A stretch of 64,000 nucleotides of DNA from Timema cristinae (GCA_039000515.1 JBCFYV010000001.1:66870789-66934788); one strand, 5' to 3'; counted from the stretch's first letter, positions 23,480 through 36,288 are shown. Numbers and translations are program-made. Notes: generated by a model from the sequence alone, not told the origin.

Positions 23480-24465
23480 ATATTCTCTCTCTATCAGACT
23501 CTCTCACACTCTCACACACATTCACTCTATAAAACACTCTCTCTAATATAATATTTTATCATTTTATCTCTCACAATTCATCCCTCTCCCTCACATACAC
23601 TCTTTATCATACAATTTCTCTCACATTATTTTTATTATACTCCCTCACTCTTAAGCTTTGTCTAAAAGCTTCTGTCTCTCAACCATTCTCTTTCTCAAAC
23701 GCTCTCTTATCTCTCAAACGCTCGCTCACTCTCTCTAAGGCGCGCTCTCTCTCTCGAATGTTATATTTCTTGAATGCTTTTTATAAACGCTCTTTATCTC
23801 AAATTAGCTCACTCAAACTCTTTCTCAATCTCACTATCCTTAACTCTCTTTCACTCTCACTATCTCTATCTCAAGGTATTTATATCTCAAACTCACTATC
23901 TCTCAAACCCACTCTCCTTCTCAAACTCACTCTCACTCTCTCTCAAATTCTCTTTCTCGATTTATCTCTAAAACTCTTTTCTCAAACACTCTATCGCTAT
24001 TAAACTCTCTCTCGAACTCTCTCTCAATCTAATTTTATATCTCTTAACTAATATCTCCCCCTTTAACTCTGTCTTTGAAACTTTCTTAATCACCTTCACA
24101 ATTTCTCTCTCTTTCACACAATATCTTTCCCAAAATTGTACACTCTGTTTTTCTCACTCACACTCACACACACTCACACACACTCTCACGCATTCTCCCA
24201 AACATATTATCTTTCTCTCCCACACACAATCATCTCCCTTTCTCTCACACTCTTTCTCTTATACACACACTCTCTCTCTTTATACATATTCTCTTCTTAC
24301 AATATATCTCTCTCTAAAACATACACATACTCTCACTATTAATCACTCACTCACTCGATCTCTCTCAATGGCACATTCTTAGTCTCTTGCACTAACTTTC
24401 TCACACCTCACACTCACACTCTCATTATCACTATCACATTGTATCTCTCTCTCTCTCTATCATAT
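23480..24465. repeat. Pyrimidine-rich (CT/CA) low-complexity tract of about 1 kb
   Basis: The plus strand is dominated by TCTCTC, ACTCTC and CACACA words with few G. Leu/Ser-rich open frames over it are compositional artefacts. Such mirror-like polypyrimidine tracts can form triplex DNA. Confidence 0.9.
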
Positions 24466-24469
24466 TTCT

Positions 24470-24600
24470 TATATATAATTTGATAAGCCCGTTTCCAGTA
24501 ATAGAAATTGCAAGGAAATGACTGAACAGAATCTGACAAACGAACACTCATTTTAAAGATTAGGGAATCAGGATGCTAGTAAAAATGGTGGCCTAAAACT
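24470..24600 (+). repeat. Dispersed repeat, copy 2
   Basis: Counterpart of 22781-22925. It begins immediately after the pyrimidine-rich tract. Confidence 0.65.
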
Positions 24601-26980
24601 AAAACCTAATTTTCCTAGCGAGTATTCCATCTTTTCCTTCTGCGTGGGCAGTGGTTCATCTGTACAATCATTCTTTGTTTACATAACCATAGACCATGAT
24701 TTGTATACAGCTGTATATTGGCAAATAAAATATTTGTCTTTGTTTAAAAATAATATCAGCTCAATCGTTACTTGAGTTGTTTGGGGCAACGAATATATAG
24801 AGATCTGGGAGAGGGATCATTTTAGTGTTCTCATCGGGGTCAGAAGGGGGAAAATATACGTTTTGATTCAAATTATACACCTAAAACTAAATATCTAAGA
24901 AAAGTGTAAAGCCTTTGACGGGTAAACTTTTAACTAAAAAAGTGTTTTACCTTTCCCAATAAAAAGTTTAAGATAATGTTTAGTATAATAATCTGCAGCC
25001 ATCGATCGCTGCAACGACCCACTTGTAAAACTGTATAATGTGAATCTCTCAACTTGGTGATGTTACTCTCAACGAGTGTGCTATCTATTGTAAGTTCAAC
25101 TATCGCCGGTCAGCTAATAATATTAGTGTCGAGCATCCGAAATGTGGGGTATTTACCTTGGGAGCTGCACGTAGGACATGATCTCTGAGAGAGAGAGTCC
25201 TGCAAGAGATCTCAAACTCTGTCACGTGTTGATGGTTGGCTGGGGATGGGTGAACGACACGGCAGAAGTCATGAGTTCGACGACAATGTATGAGAGGAGA
25301 TGCTTTGAGAAATAAACCCAGTATTGTATGTGATTGTTTTTTCTTGAGTCTCGCTTAGAACCCTCACCCGAACATAGTAGCTCACGCCACATTACATTTA
25401 AGTGTCAGAAAGTAGTGATAATATAATATATAATATAAAGTCTGGCCGAGTTATTATATTATAATACCTTACAATATTTGTTTTTTGAATAAAAAGTCGT
25501 TTAAGGGTTGGTAACTGATTACGGATTTTTCAAAATTTGTATATATATGTTAAAAACGGCTCCAATGATTTTGTTCCAAATCGATATCTTGGGAGTGTTT
25601 TCATTACCAATAGCATTGTATGCTTAGATTTGGAATACAATTTGTTTATAGGTAGTTTACTTATGACTGATTTTTTTAAACTTAAATATTTAAAAAATTA
25701 TTTGAACGATTTGTTTCCAAATGGGTCTCTTGGGGTTATTTTACATAAAAAAAATAACACTCGATGGTACTGATTTTTGGAGTAGAAAGGCGTTTAAAGA
25801 TATTTTACTGATGACTGAATTTTCAATAATGGACTATATGAGAAAGTTTGTATTGTATAGTAATGGAATACAATTTATTATGTTTATTTATAGTGGTACT
25901 TATACCTGATTAACGAATTTCAGTTATTTACCACACAGAAAAGTAATTGAATATATTGATTTTGGAAATGTTGGTCCCCCTACCCCAACCCTCCTGCCAT
26001 TTCCTTAACTCCCACTTGGATATTTCAAATTTTAAAATTTACTTTATTAACTTGAGGGCTCTTTATAGCTTTTAGATACATTTACAATTTTTTATCACAC
26101 CAAAATTTTTTTCTTTTCATACAAACCCCTATATCTAGTCCTATATTTTCTGGGTACCCATTTTTAATATTTAAAATTGTTATCGATTATCGTTTTTTTA
26201 GAACACTGGGAAGTAGCTGATTCTATTAGTTTTGGACATTTTAAAATCATCCCCCCAACTCCTATGTTTTGAACTACAATTTAGAGATTTTAATTTTTAA
26301 TGCTCATTTAGTTATTTGGAGTTGTTTCTCTATCTGTCATCCAAATTTTAATTTCCTACTTTGGCCAATACTTCACTGTATGTCCATATTCCAAATCTGT
26401 ATTTGCTATTAAGCCTTGAAAATAAGATTTAGTTTAGAGGGAATATATTTGAATAGTTTCATAAAGACTCAAATCAATCACCCCAACAAACAGTATTGCT
26501 CGTTAATAAGATATTGTGATGGTATATAGCTTGACACTGTTTCTGAAAAATAAAGAGTACAAAATAATAAGTCCCTTCTCAATACGTTGAGTACTTTTTA
26601 TCTTACTGGCTACAAACTTTCATACAGCCAGTCATATTACCAGTCCATACTTCGAGTCCAAGTGGATTGGGATGAATTATATAAAGAGTCCGCCATGAAC
26701 TCTCATCTGTGTATTTGAAAGAGTTGATTAAATTTTCAAAGGTTAAGGCTTTTTATTAAGTTGTAGTTTACATAGACAGAAGCATATTTGTTTTGATCTT
26801 TATGTATAGAAAATTTCAGTCAACCATAGATTTGTGTTAAGTTTTAGTTTAGTTCAAGGATATTTTAAAATCTCTTTTTGAACAAGTTAAAACAATTATC
26901 AATTTAAGGCAGCTTTACTTCATAATTATCTTAAATGTATACAAACGGCTTTTAATAATATTTACTTTCATTAAAATAAA
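24601..26980. other. Unassigned AT-rich region
   Basis: No credible gene. Two related short blocks at 25571-25600 and 25708-25735, both reading TTTCCAAAT or TTCCAAATC followed by CTTGGGAGTG- or CTTGGGGTT-like sequence, also resemble 22740-22765. This suggests an old low-copy dispersed or tandem repeat. Confidence 0.4.
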
Positions 26981-27216
26981 GACCGGTAGACAGGTGGACT
27001 AGATATCACTGATAAGCCTCGTCTAGTATTGTTTTTCTCGTGAGGAGAAGTCTGGTTTCGAATCCCAGCCTGGTGTACTAAAGTGTTTTTTTCCATAAAT
27101 AATTCCTCACGTTCACTCCAAGTTAATGTGGATACTTTCCCTTCAAATTCTAGCATCACCATTACTACTTAATTAATATAATTAAATTAATACAGCCCGA
27201 ACATATAACAATACCA
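26981..27216 (+). mobile_element. Diverged tRNA-derived SINE
   Basis: A tRNA-like head begins near 26981, with B-box-like GGTTTCGAATCCCAG at 27054-27068. The body carries the motif for AATTCCTCACGTTCACTCC. The tail is reduced to TACAGCCCGAACA. Confidence 0.6.
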
Positions 27217-27744
27217 GTAGAAAATAAATGTAGACAGCTAATTAATAATTTTGTGGTTTTCTAGATAAAATAATTATATTTTATAGCGTAGAGAGTATTT
27301 ATTTGTATTCACCTATAAATACAAGAATTAATCACCAAAAATTACAGTTTAGTAACATTAATTATATATAAATAATTTCAATTGTGTGCCTATATACACC
27401 ATTGGCTGTGAAATAAACGGTTGATTAATGATATTTATTTAAAATTTCTTAGAGATTAATTTTAAATTATACTATAAACATGAACTATAAAGTGGAATAC
27501 TTGAGATATTGTCAGAAAAATTACTCAGATAAGGAAAAGGGTGAGTGATGTAGACCTATTGTGTCATGGAGACCAGAGATCCTAAGTTGTGGTGACACGT
27601 TTCGGTCCAAACATCCATTACGGAACGACAGGATTACCTTACAGATATTTATTCTTTGATCTGAGTCAGAACGTGGACGAACGTTTCCGCTTCAAAACGG
27701 ATATATTCGACACTATTTGCAGTTTGTTCTCGCTAGACTACTAG

Positions 27745-27903
27745 ATGAAACTAGTCAAGAAAAATAGGCATGGTCTGTCGGTGTTGAAAACGGCCAGTCC
27801 TAAATTGCGCAAAGCTATTCTCAAAGTCGCTGACCCAGAGGTTATAATAACACTGGGCGAATGTGTGCTAAGCCCATCAAATAATAATATTACAATTACT
27901 TAA
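27745..27903 (+). CDS. Small basic open frame (52 codons), mobile-element-like
   Basis: It reads MKLVKKNRHGLSVLKTASPK and continues with LRKAILKVADPEVIITLGEC before a divergent end and TAA. The pattern of a short basic lead followed by 'KLRKAIL…AD…I..LGEC' recalls the N-terminal part of a short protein repeatedly found in invertebrate mobile elements, but I cannot name the element from this fragment. The usual downstream basic part is missing, so it is probably a truncated remnant. It lies about 120 bases upstream of the HAFSG-type remnant, in the same orientation. Confidence 0.3.
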   Translation: MKLVKKNRHGLSVLKTASPKLRKAILKVADPEVIITLGECVLSPSNNNITIT

Positions 27904-28024
27904 ACACGACACAGCTATTCTGATTCTTAGTATAAGAATATATCTAAGATTTCCCACCACATCTTACTTAGTAACCACTTCCAAATAAGTTATATCGATT
28001 GCAGATTTATACACTTCACTAGGC

Positions 28025-28585
28025 CCATTGAAGGTTTCTGCATTGCCAGCTTTTCATGCCTTTTCTGGATCTTATTGCATAGGCACTTTGACAGAGAAAG
28101 GTAAACTCTCATATTGGAAATCATTCAGTGCAGCGATGGACACCATGTTGGCTCTTTGCTCAATAGGAACCAAAGACACCATTCCTGACCAAGAAATGGC
28201 AGTACTAGAAGAGTTAATCTGCTAAATATACCAGCCCAGAACAGACATAAATAAATCTCAAGAGTCGCATTTGTCTCTGTTTTCTAATAAACAGATGAGC
28301 TGGGAAAATCTAACTCCAAAAAGAAGTACAATGAAAACGGTTAGCTACCAAGATATGATATAAAACAAAGACTAATCCTCAGCCAATAATTTCATCCCCT
28401 CATGAACATGGACCATGGAGAATGACAAATAGCTCCTGTTCTCTGTGAAATTCTATGTGCTCTGGACTCAATTCTCAAGTTGATCAGATGCTCTTGCCTA
28501 AAGAATAGATGTCATCCACCATTTAAATGTTCTGTAAGCAACCCACCGTGTATTGATATGTGTGAATGTGGAGGTAGAGATGAAT
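28025..28585 (+). pseudogene. Remnant of an invertebrate mobile-element-associated protein with a cysteine-rich tail
   Basis: Broken plus-strand frames give LPAFHAFSGSY followed by GKLSYWKSF and AVLEELIC. After stops they give KQMSWENLTPKRSTM and then a cysteine-rich end (LIRCSCLKNRCHPPFKC … PPCIDMCECGG). This order (a HAFSGCDT-like block, an LPPT-like block, then a C-x-C rich tail ending CxCGG) is the pattern of a multicopy protein family common in invertebrate and fish genomes, which I know only as mobile-element-associated. Its enzymatic role is not known to me. Frameshifts and stops show it is decayed. Confidence 0.55.
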
Positions 28586-29239
28586 AATATGACAATAGTT
28601 CACATATATTATCAGAATAGACAGAGACGATATTAACAATAGCAGCATTTAAAGGATTATTTAAGGACGCTACTATGTTTTTTATTATTAAGATTTGTAA
28701 TCCCGTATTTACTCGATATTAAATAAAAAATATTTATTATAGAGATAATTATGAAATTATCATTATGAAATACTTATAATACATTCTTATTAAAATACAA
28801 AAAAGTACAATTATTGAGTTTCAAAACCATATTTAGTCAAATAATATTGACTTTAGAGGGAATACTTTGAGAACCTTTTTTGTAGACATTTTAATTATAT
28901 TTAATATGAGCAATTAAAAAAAGAAAATCATTGCTAAATAACTGAGACTTTTCCGAATCTCTTTGGTGGCCATCTTGATGACCTCATACATTCTTTATGC
29001 CACACACAAAAGAGTGACACCATGAAAATTATTTATCTACAGCTGGTTGCCGATTAAGAAATCACCCTCCAACCTTTCCATTAAAAACTCTGCCATAGTA
29101 CATGATTTTTCAACATATGCTTCCCTACAATATGAGTTTTCAAAGAACCTTATGTCTGATGCATGAACGTCAAGATCTGACAAAATAGTGTTAAATTGTG
29201 CATTCAAATCAGCTATGGCTTTAGCACAAAGTCTGCATA
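28586..29239. other. Unassigned AT-rich sequence
   Basis: It separates the cysteine-rich remnant from the hAT remnant. The end nearest 29240 may hold the decayed C-terminus of the hAT transposase, but I could not confirm any block. Confidence 0.35.
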
Positions 29240-30160
29240 AAAGGTTATCTCATTTTCATTATTTAATTTTTCACAACTCTGAAAGTGGGTAAAGCAGATC
29301 TTGGTCGCTTGTACTTAAAACAGAAGCAACTGTTTTCGGAAACATATATGTAATTATATATGTCAGATGTAAGCTCATTTTTACCTTGTAGCTTGTGATT
29401 TTAATAATTCATACGGGTAATCAAATTTGTCAGAAAATCTAGCTTCAACAGCCAATCACCGTCAGTCAGCAAAGGTTCTTATCATTCAGAAACATGTTGA
29501 TTTCCCTTCTAAGTTCTAAAAATCGTGCTCAAACTGTTCCATGGCAAAGCCATCGTATTGATATATGGAAAGGCAAATCATGACTAGGTGCCTCTATTTC
29601 CTCTAGAAATATACGAAACTGGCGATGGCTAAGTACGTGTGAGCGAATGAAACTCACTGTGAAAACTACAGGTTTCACTACGCCGTATTGGCCTCATCAT
29701 TCCTCCTGGTGAAGAATTTAATGCAGAACCATTGGTTTCTTTTGCGTTATAGATTTGTTCTAGTAATCCTGATTCAGCCCTACACAATTTATTTCTTCCA
29801 TCATTCGTAACATCATACAGTTGTTTCCATTACAGATTGTGTCGATAAAGGGTTTTTTATCCTTCTCTGAAAATGCTGGCACCTGTCGTGGATCCATGCA
29901 TACTGCGAAGAGATGCCTATTACTCTGTAAGCTCAAAATTTGCATCAATTTCTCGAATCAACAACAGAAAGTGTGAAGTTTCCGTAACATCAGTTGATTC
30001 ATCAAGTGCAGCAGAAAAAACACATGAACTCCTTAGCCTTTTATGTCAGTTTTATGACAATATTATTACCGATGTCCTTGGATCTACGAGCAACTGTATC
30101 TTCCGGAAAACTAATAGCCTTGAATATATCCAATATCTCTAGACAAATTTCTTCTACTAA
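29240..30160 (-). pseudogene. hAT-like transposase remnant (GTF2IRD2/ZBED5-type)
   Basis: Reading the minus strand from high to low coordinates in shifting frames, blocks appear in the family order. First is ISFPEDTVARRSKDIGNNI. Next is a DESTDVTETSHFLLLIREID block (the conserved DESTD motif, followed by DANFELTE), then SMHGSTTGASIFRE. Near 29560 there is an IRWLCHG block, followed by LRREINMFLN, then TDGDWLLKLDFLTN, then KLQGKNEL. These match domesticated and active hAT transposases of the group that includes vertebrate GTF2IRD2 and ZBED5. Multiple stops and frameshifts make it a pseudogene. No terminal inverted repeats or 8-bp duplication were found. Confidence 0.78.
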
Positions 30161-30301
30161 TTGAAGCATTCATGTTTTTTACTAGTTCGCCATCATTAAA
30201 TGGCTTTTCTCGCTTGGCTAATAGATTTTGCTACTTGAAAGCTAGTTCTCGTGTAGCATGTCAATTATGTAAAATTGACATCTACACCACGAGCCATCCA
30301 T

Positions 30302-30616
30302 AAAAGTACTAAATTATGATAATTATTATAGCGGAATCCAAAGAAGAGAATTAAAGTTGACATATTTAGGTATAATATGCTTCAATATCTACTTTCCATG
30401 ACTGGATGAGCTAGGCTACAGCCACCATGCTTCCGAGAAGAAAATACTACAAGTGTGTAAAATAACACTCACGAGACGAATCCTTATAAAAATACTATAG
30501 CTGAATCCAAAGAAGATAATTATAACTAATTTATTTAGTAATAATATACTTCAAGACTTACTCACCATAACAGGATGGGCTCGGATACAATCATCATGCT
30601 TTCAAAGAAATTACGT
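30302..30616 (+). repeat. Diverged two-unit tandem duplication
   Basis: Positions 30302-30450 and 30487-30616 share the order 'aaaagtact … gcggaatccaaagaaga … taattatgct/atacttcaa … catgactggatgagct … caccatgctt'. The units are about 185 bp apart and clearly diverged. Confidence 0.65.
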
Positions 30617-31123
30617 CGAGTATGGTGGGTAAACCAGCATGGTAAATCTCACACACGTCTTCGCTGCATCACCCAATAGTTTAAATGAACGGGACCGGCT
30701 TGGAGTTGAGGTCACTAGCATAGAGCACTGCTGCACTTGCGGCGTTTCTTGGGACTTCAGTCTTCTCCTTACCCTCTATTTCTCTTCCTTTCCCCCCCTT
30801 GTTAGCGTCTTTCCCATTTGCCTGTGTTTACGCTTTATTCCTTTTATTTCTGTTTGGTCAGAGAAATCGTATATAATGAGTGTTGCTCAGATTCACTTAT
30901 TGTACTTCACCATGTGGTATCATTGTAGAAGGAATCGCCGCTATATCATCTACAGACGTACCAGCTCGCCATGAAGTTTGGATCGTGAGTCTCACCACGT
31001 CGTCGAGGGAAATCTTCTTTGCTATTCTAAGTATCACGGTGTTATTAATAAACCTATCAGACTTATGGGTCTAGTTTAACAGACTAGAATTTGTTTTCAT
31101 ATTCTTCAGATTTAATTTGTATA
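30617..31123. other. Unassigned sequence
   Basis: Open frames of about 110 and 64 codons are present but show no recognised similarity. Confidence 0.35.
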
Positions 31124-31245
31124 GTATAGGTGACTATAATGTTTATCATGTCCTTTTGACTTAGTTTATGTAGTCGAGGTGACTATAATGTTTGTCATGT
31201 CCTTCTGACTTAGTTAATATAGTCGAGGTGACTATTTTTCTAGAT
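31124..31245 (+). repeat. 49-bp tandem repeat, about 2.5 units
   Basis: GGTGACTATAATGTTT recurs at 31129 and 31178 and its first part again at 31227, each followed by ATCATGTCCTT-like or GTCATGTCCTT-like sequence and GACTTAG. Confidence 0.75.
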
Positions 31246-33617
31246 TACTTGTTTCAGTCAAAGTGACTAGATTTTGGTTTTGTATTATTACAGCTCTGTT
31301 GATGTTGTCACAGCAACTCTAGTGTTGCTCAAGTACCTCAGACTTGTTATATTGGTCCAAGAGGCCGTGGTTTTTCCTATATCCATATGATATAGCTTCG
31401 ATATAGGAGCCTTGAGCTCCAGAGGTTATAAGGACCTAGTCTTAAAGGTTGATTTTCTCCACAAGTACAGTACTTTCTTTTTAGTCCTTATGACTATCTG
31501 TTTTCTCATGATGCCGTGGACGTCGTGATCAGTTGTTAATTTTTGTATGGCTACAACCAGGTTGTCAGTCCTTTTTCTTGGATTCAGTTGGGTCTATGTG
31601 TTGAATCATTCTTGTTGGAACGCTTTGCATATGGTATCAGCTGGGGTGGGTAAAGCGCGGAGCTCCGCTAGTTTCTATAATGGGGTCCGCGCAGATAATA
31701 CCTTTGTGTTTAGCCCGTCGTTAGCTCCTATTGACTAAGTATTAAAAGTTAGTGTGTTCTAAAGTAATGTTGTACCCCGGCGAATGGACTATTATATAAA
31801 TGTACTATTGATTGCTCTGGAAGTACCTATTGGGTAAAGGACCGGCCATAGTACTATAGTACTATTTGGTGTTTACACCTGTTTGCTAACCATCTACCAA
31901 TGTAATTAACAAACCTTTCTAATATCATTCATTATACAATGTATCTTCAGGACTTTCTTAAGTCCCAATCAGCACAATACGTTACACTCGTTGTGGCCCA
32001 TTCACTATGTTTGTTTTCTTAAATGTTAACTTCTGCAACGATACGCAATGATTTAAGGAGTTTAGTTTTTCTGACCGAAGTTTCCCCGTGAATTTCATGT
32101 ACTCGCCCGAGTGTTTGGTCTATTAATGTCTCCTAATGTTATACTCCTTTATCAATGTGAAAGTTTCATTGCATAGCAAGCACGATGCTTTATGACCCAA
32201 TTCGGTAACAAAAAAGTCCACACTCCATTGTTCATTAAACGCATGACATTCAGTGTCCACTTTCCTCTTTCGTGCATCGTCTTACATTTTTAGATCAACG
32301 GTGCTATTTTTAAGCCACAAGAATGAAATCACAATCATGGCATACTTTGTGCAAATGTGTAATGTAACAAACTCGTCTCTCAGGCCTAATCGAATCTGCT
32401 ACAGAAGATGGATTGATTCATCGAAAGGCCACCAATGGCCACTCTAGTCGCTCGCCTGACATGATAAGTTATTTACGATATCTCTCGTTCTATAAACGTA
32501 TATTATTGTATTGTGTTTTGTTATATTTAAGATGTTTAAAGAACCTTTCGGCCTTTATGGATATATATTTATAGAGAGGTAATGTAATGTTGTTGTAAAA
32601 GATTTGTTATATTTAAGATGTTTAAAGAACCCTTTGTTATTCATATAATAAATTAAAAGTTAGAATATATCATGTCTATGACCATCTGGGTTGGAGAAAG
32701 ACAATCCCAGAAGGCTGGTTGAGGACTCCAAACTAAAATGCATTTAATGATCACATATTAATTGTTTGTTTAAAGTGAAACTTGATTTTTTTTTATTTAG
32801 TGCGGTGATATCAGTATCGACTTTTGATGAAGTGTCTTACCAATTATTAAATGTATTACTATGGTGAACCCACTGGGTAATCAACAACAAACCAACAATT
32901 CAAGTAAGCGGTTGCTGATTTATCATAGCTCCACCATTAGTGAAGAGCATATCGAAGGTTTATTTGTTTCAATATGGCAGTTTTTGTGGACAAACCAGCA
33001 AGACCAACGCACTTTTAACCGTGTAGTTATTACTTATTAAAAGGAGACTAATTCAAAAATGCTATTTATCACATAACTTACAAACTTTTAGCAAGATAAA
33101 CAAGGGAGTCCATGTTGCCTTATTACAAGCGTAACTTTTTCATTCTTCTTGGACACAATATATAATCACGTTTAAAACAGCACCTAACGCGGCTAGGCCT
33201 TTAAATTACCACGTTTTCAATTTTTTTAAACTAAGTATTATACTTCAACCAGAAACTAAACTAAACTGTATTCAATTCACATATTTATATATATTTACTA
33301 TTACCTAAACATCACTATTTAACGTCTAGGAGACGACTTGTAGATTGTATGCATATTGTTTAGTCTTAAGAGGGTGAATATCATTATGTCATACTTGTTA
33401 TATCATTATTATATTATGTCATCTATCTAAATACTGGCTCAGTTCTCAGAAAGTCTGACCATTTATTTATTCAACAATCACCGGTTGTGTTCCTGTTTTA
33501 CCTCCCTTTTTAATCTTTAGATCCTACGACACCTGGTGGTCCCAGAATATAAGGGTGTAGGAAAGGGTGTTTACACTAACAATAATACTGAATGGATATA
33601 TTGCACACCCTGAAATT
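31246..33617. other. Unassigned region with a possible Copia primer-binding site and one short duplication
   Basis: No gene recognised. TGGTATCAG at about 31631 resembles the primer-binding site of Copia elements, but no LTR pair is seen. A 29-bp exact repeat (TTTGTTATATTTAAGATGTT and following bases) occurs at 32517-32545 and 32603-32631. Confidence 0.4.
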
Positions 33618-34467
33618 ACTTTACTGTGAAAATTAATTGGGACAAAGCAAAAATAACTTTTTCAAAAACTATGCCCTAATATCAATTTATGCCTTTATAT
33701 ACACTGATAAATAAATACCTGTATTTTCTTTTCTTTTCAACCCTGCACAAATAAATGTGTTTCATCACTGAAAATTACCTTTTTCCAGTCGTCAGCAGTC
33801 TATGATTTATATTTTTTGGTCCATGCTAAAAGTTTTATCTTTATTTTAGCATTCAAATATTGTTTTTTCATTGGTCTTTTTGCCTTCAGGCCAGCTTCCA
33901 GAAGCCTACAGCCTACAGTTGAATCACTAACATCAAACAAACTAGTCAATAAATCGCTTTGAAGGTTTGTGCTTGTTTTTGTTGGATTCATTTTACTATT
34001 TCTGATTATATTTGTATCGGTTCATGAAGTTGTTTTTCGTTTTCTTCCACATTTACCTCTCCTTTTTGGAGACGACGATCCAGCTGCATTGTATCTCGTA
34101 ATAATTCTTGATACACTTGATTTGCCTACCCCAACTGCAGAACTGTAATAGAAGTGTTATCCTAAAGATCAATTAATTTCCAATCTTCCTTGGTGTAATA
34201 TCTATTTTTAAATACACGAAAGCAACACGTATCTCACAGAAAGCAAAAACTAACATCCACCTGTCACACACAAAAGCTCCCAACTGAAGTTGAAGTGACT
34301 ATTTCCAGTTTAAAACCAGTCAAACCACATTCTTATTGTCAAGTTCTAACAGTCACACCACCTCGAGGCAGATAATCCTGTTTAAGTCGGTTTAAGACAT
34401 CAACTGGCAATCACATTACAATTCTGAGAAAAGAATATCTCGTCCCAATTAATTTGCACAGTATAGT
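33618..34467 (-). mobile_element. Internally deleted Tc1/mariner element with terminal inverted repeats
   Basis: The ends carry inverted repeats. The left is ACTTTACTGTGAAAATTAAT continuing to GGGAC (33618-33643); the right (34442-34467) is its reverse complement with two mismatches. Between them the minus strand encodes Tc1 transposase blocks in order: VGKSSVSRIITRYNAAG and SPKRRGKCGRKRKT (DNA-binding region); NSKMNPTKTSTNLQSDLL; GCRLLEAGLKAKRPMKKQYL; and WTKKYKSWTADDWKKVIFSD followed by ETHLFVQG (catalytic Asp of the DDE core). Stops and frameshifts interrupt the frame and everything after the first catalytic block is missing. The element is only 850 bp, so it is a non-autonomous deletion derivative. 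No TA duplication is evident at these ends. Confidence 0.85.
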
Positions 34468-36288
34468 GTTGTTCTGTTCTCTATTAGGTCAAGTACACGA
34501 CTAATATGACTGCACTACAAGCATATTCAGACAGACAGTTCCAATTCAACATGTTATTGCCATCTATGCACCAAAGACTGAATTACTTTCTCATGCGTAG
34601 TGCGTTAATCCCTTGTTGGCGATGCCTGGACAGAAGGTTCAACTACTTTTTACGAAAATTGGGACTCAAGTGGCTGACTGGACAAACCGTTGCCGTTGGC
34701 CGCGATTGAGGATACCTGCACTAGACTACAACGATATTGATAAGGTTTTATTCATAGTACAACGTATTTTCATGTACTTTTCATTGACGATTGAGACGTC
34801 AAGACCTTATGACACCTCACAATATATTATAGCCTATTTTCAGATTTGACAGCTTTCATATTTCTACACTAAAACTATTGAAAGACTTTAATCTGTGAAT
34901 TTGACATTTAAAAAAATCTTTTATTCAAATTTTAGCCAAACTGAACGGGGACTCCGAAGAGAAATATTTTAGTAAGACTTATTTGTTCAATGAAAAGGAA
35001 TGAGCTATAAAACATGTTTTATTTTACGATTGTTGTTGATATTAACTATCATTTAAGCTCTTATTTATATCCATAATATTATTTTGAAAGAAAATGCTCC
35101 CCTCGTTCAGATATTAAGTTATACATATCCCCCCTCTAATTATGATTTAAGTTTTGATAATTCATCTGATTTCAGTTAGGTAGGGTATTTTTAACAATGA
35201 ATTCAATAGACCAATATTCTTTTTTCATAACAACAACAACTCTTGTTGCCTACATAATTGGTTTACGAAATTAATCCCTAATTATCTCCCCCCCCCCTCC
35301 TGTATTTTCTTATTAGTGTTGTTACCTGGAGCTACACTGACCGGTTGCAGATCTTGGAGTTCAACCGTGAAGATTTCAAGGTGGGTCCATTATTTACAGT
35401 GTTGAGGTCAAAGTACAAAGTACTGTACATATTTTATTTCCAAAATGACCTGAAAGTCCTGGAATTAAGAGCTATGTCTCATGCTAATACCATTTTTAGT
35501 TTTCAAGGTAGTATTAGTATAAATTATTTCAAGTTTATCAAAATACTATCAACATTAATATTACCAATATATTTAATTTGTCACCTACATTGTTGCCAGT
35601 GAACCGCATATTTATTTTATTTATTGACAACTTAATGAGTAACCTTCAATGTTTGAAGACATGTGGAACCAGCCTCCACAAACAATGCCACAAAACGTCT
35701 TACAAGTAAATGTTATCATTGCTTACCAAATTATGGTTTAATTTAGGTTACTACATAAAATTACATACCTAATGTCTGCAGTATACAATTTGATGAGGTT
35801 ATTATAAATTGATGCCGATAATAACTCTACGAGAACTTGATGAATTTGGTAACTGACCATTGTTACTTTGGAAACAGTCAAAGTTATTTTAGGATTATTG
35901 AAGTGATCAAGGCTGCACCGCCATTGTTGGACTGTTTGCTATGAAATTATATCTTAAAACTGAGTCATGTTAATTCAACTCAAAAATGTTGATATAAAGT
36001 TAAAAATTTTACCTAAAAAATCTATTTTAAAATCCTGACCATCATAAAAATAAAATTAATATGAAGTACATAAAATTTGAAGACTCATCTTTTCTCAGAA
36101 ATTTGAAAGTTTTTGTGTTTTAATATATATTTATCTAATATAATTTACTCTATTTATTGATAAAGCTGTAGAAAAACCTAGCCTAATAAATTAATGTAAC
36201 AATAGGTCATTTTATAAAAATTGTGTAAAATGCCAGCCCAAAAACACATTCAATACACCTAACAATGCTATCGCCCAACGGATTCCAG
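34468..36288. other. Unassigned, possibly intron of the tyrosyl-tRNA synthetase gene
   Basis: AT-rich. A weak exon-like piece at 35353-35382 (preceded by TTGCAG and followed by GTGGGT) has no recognised product. Confidence 0.3.

Noticed and set aside
23758..24342. Leu/Ser-rich frames resembling membrane proteins
   Set aside because: Compositional effect of the CT-rich tract, with several overlapping frames open.
35345..35602. Upstream exon of tyrosyl-tRNA synthetase
   Set aside because: ILEFNRED and KVLELRA only loosely resemble parts of the enzyme, and the surrounding residues do not match.
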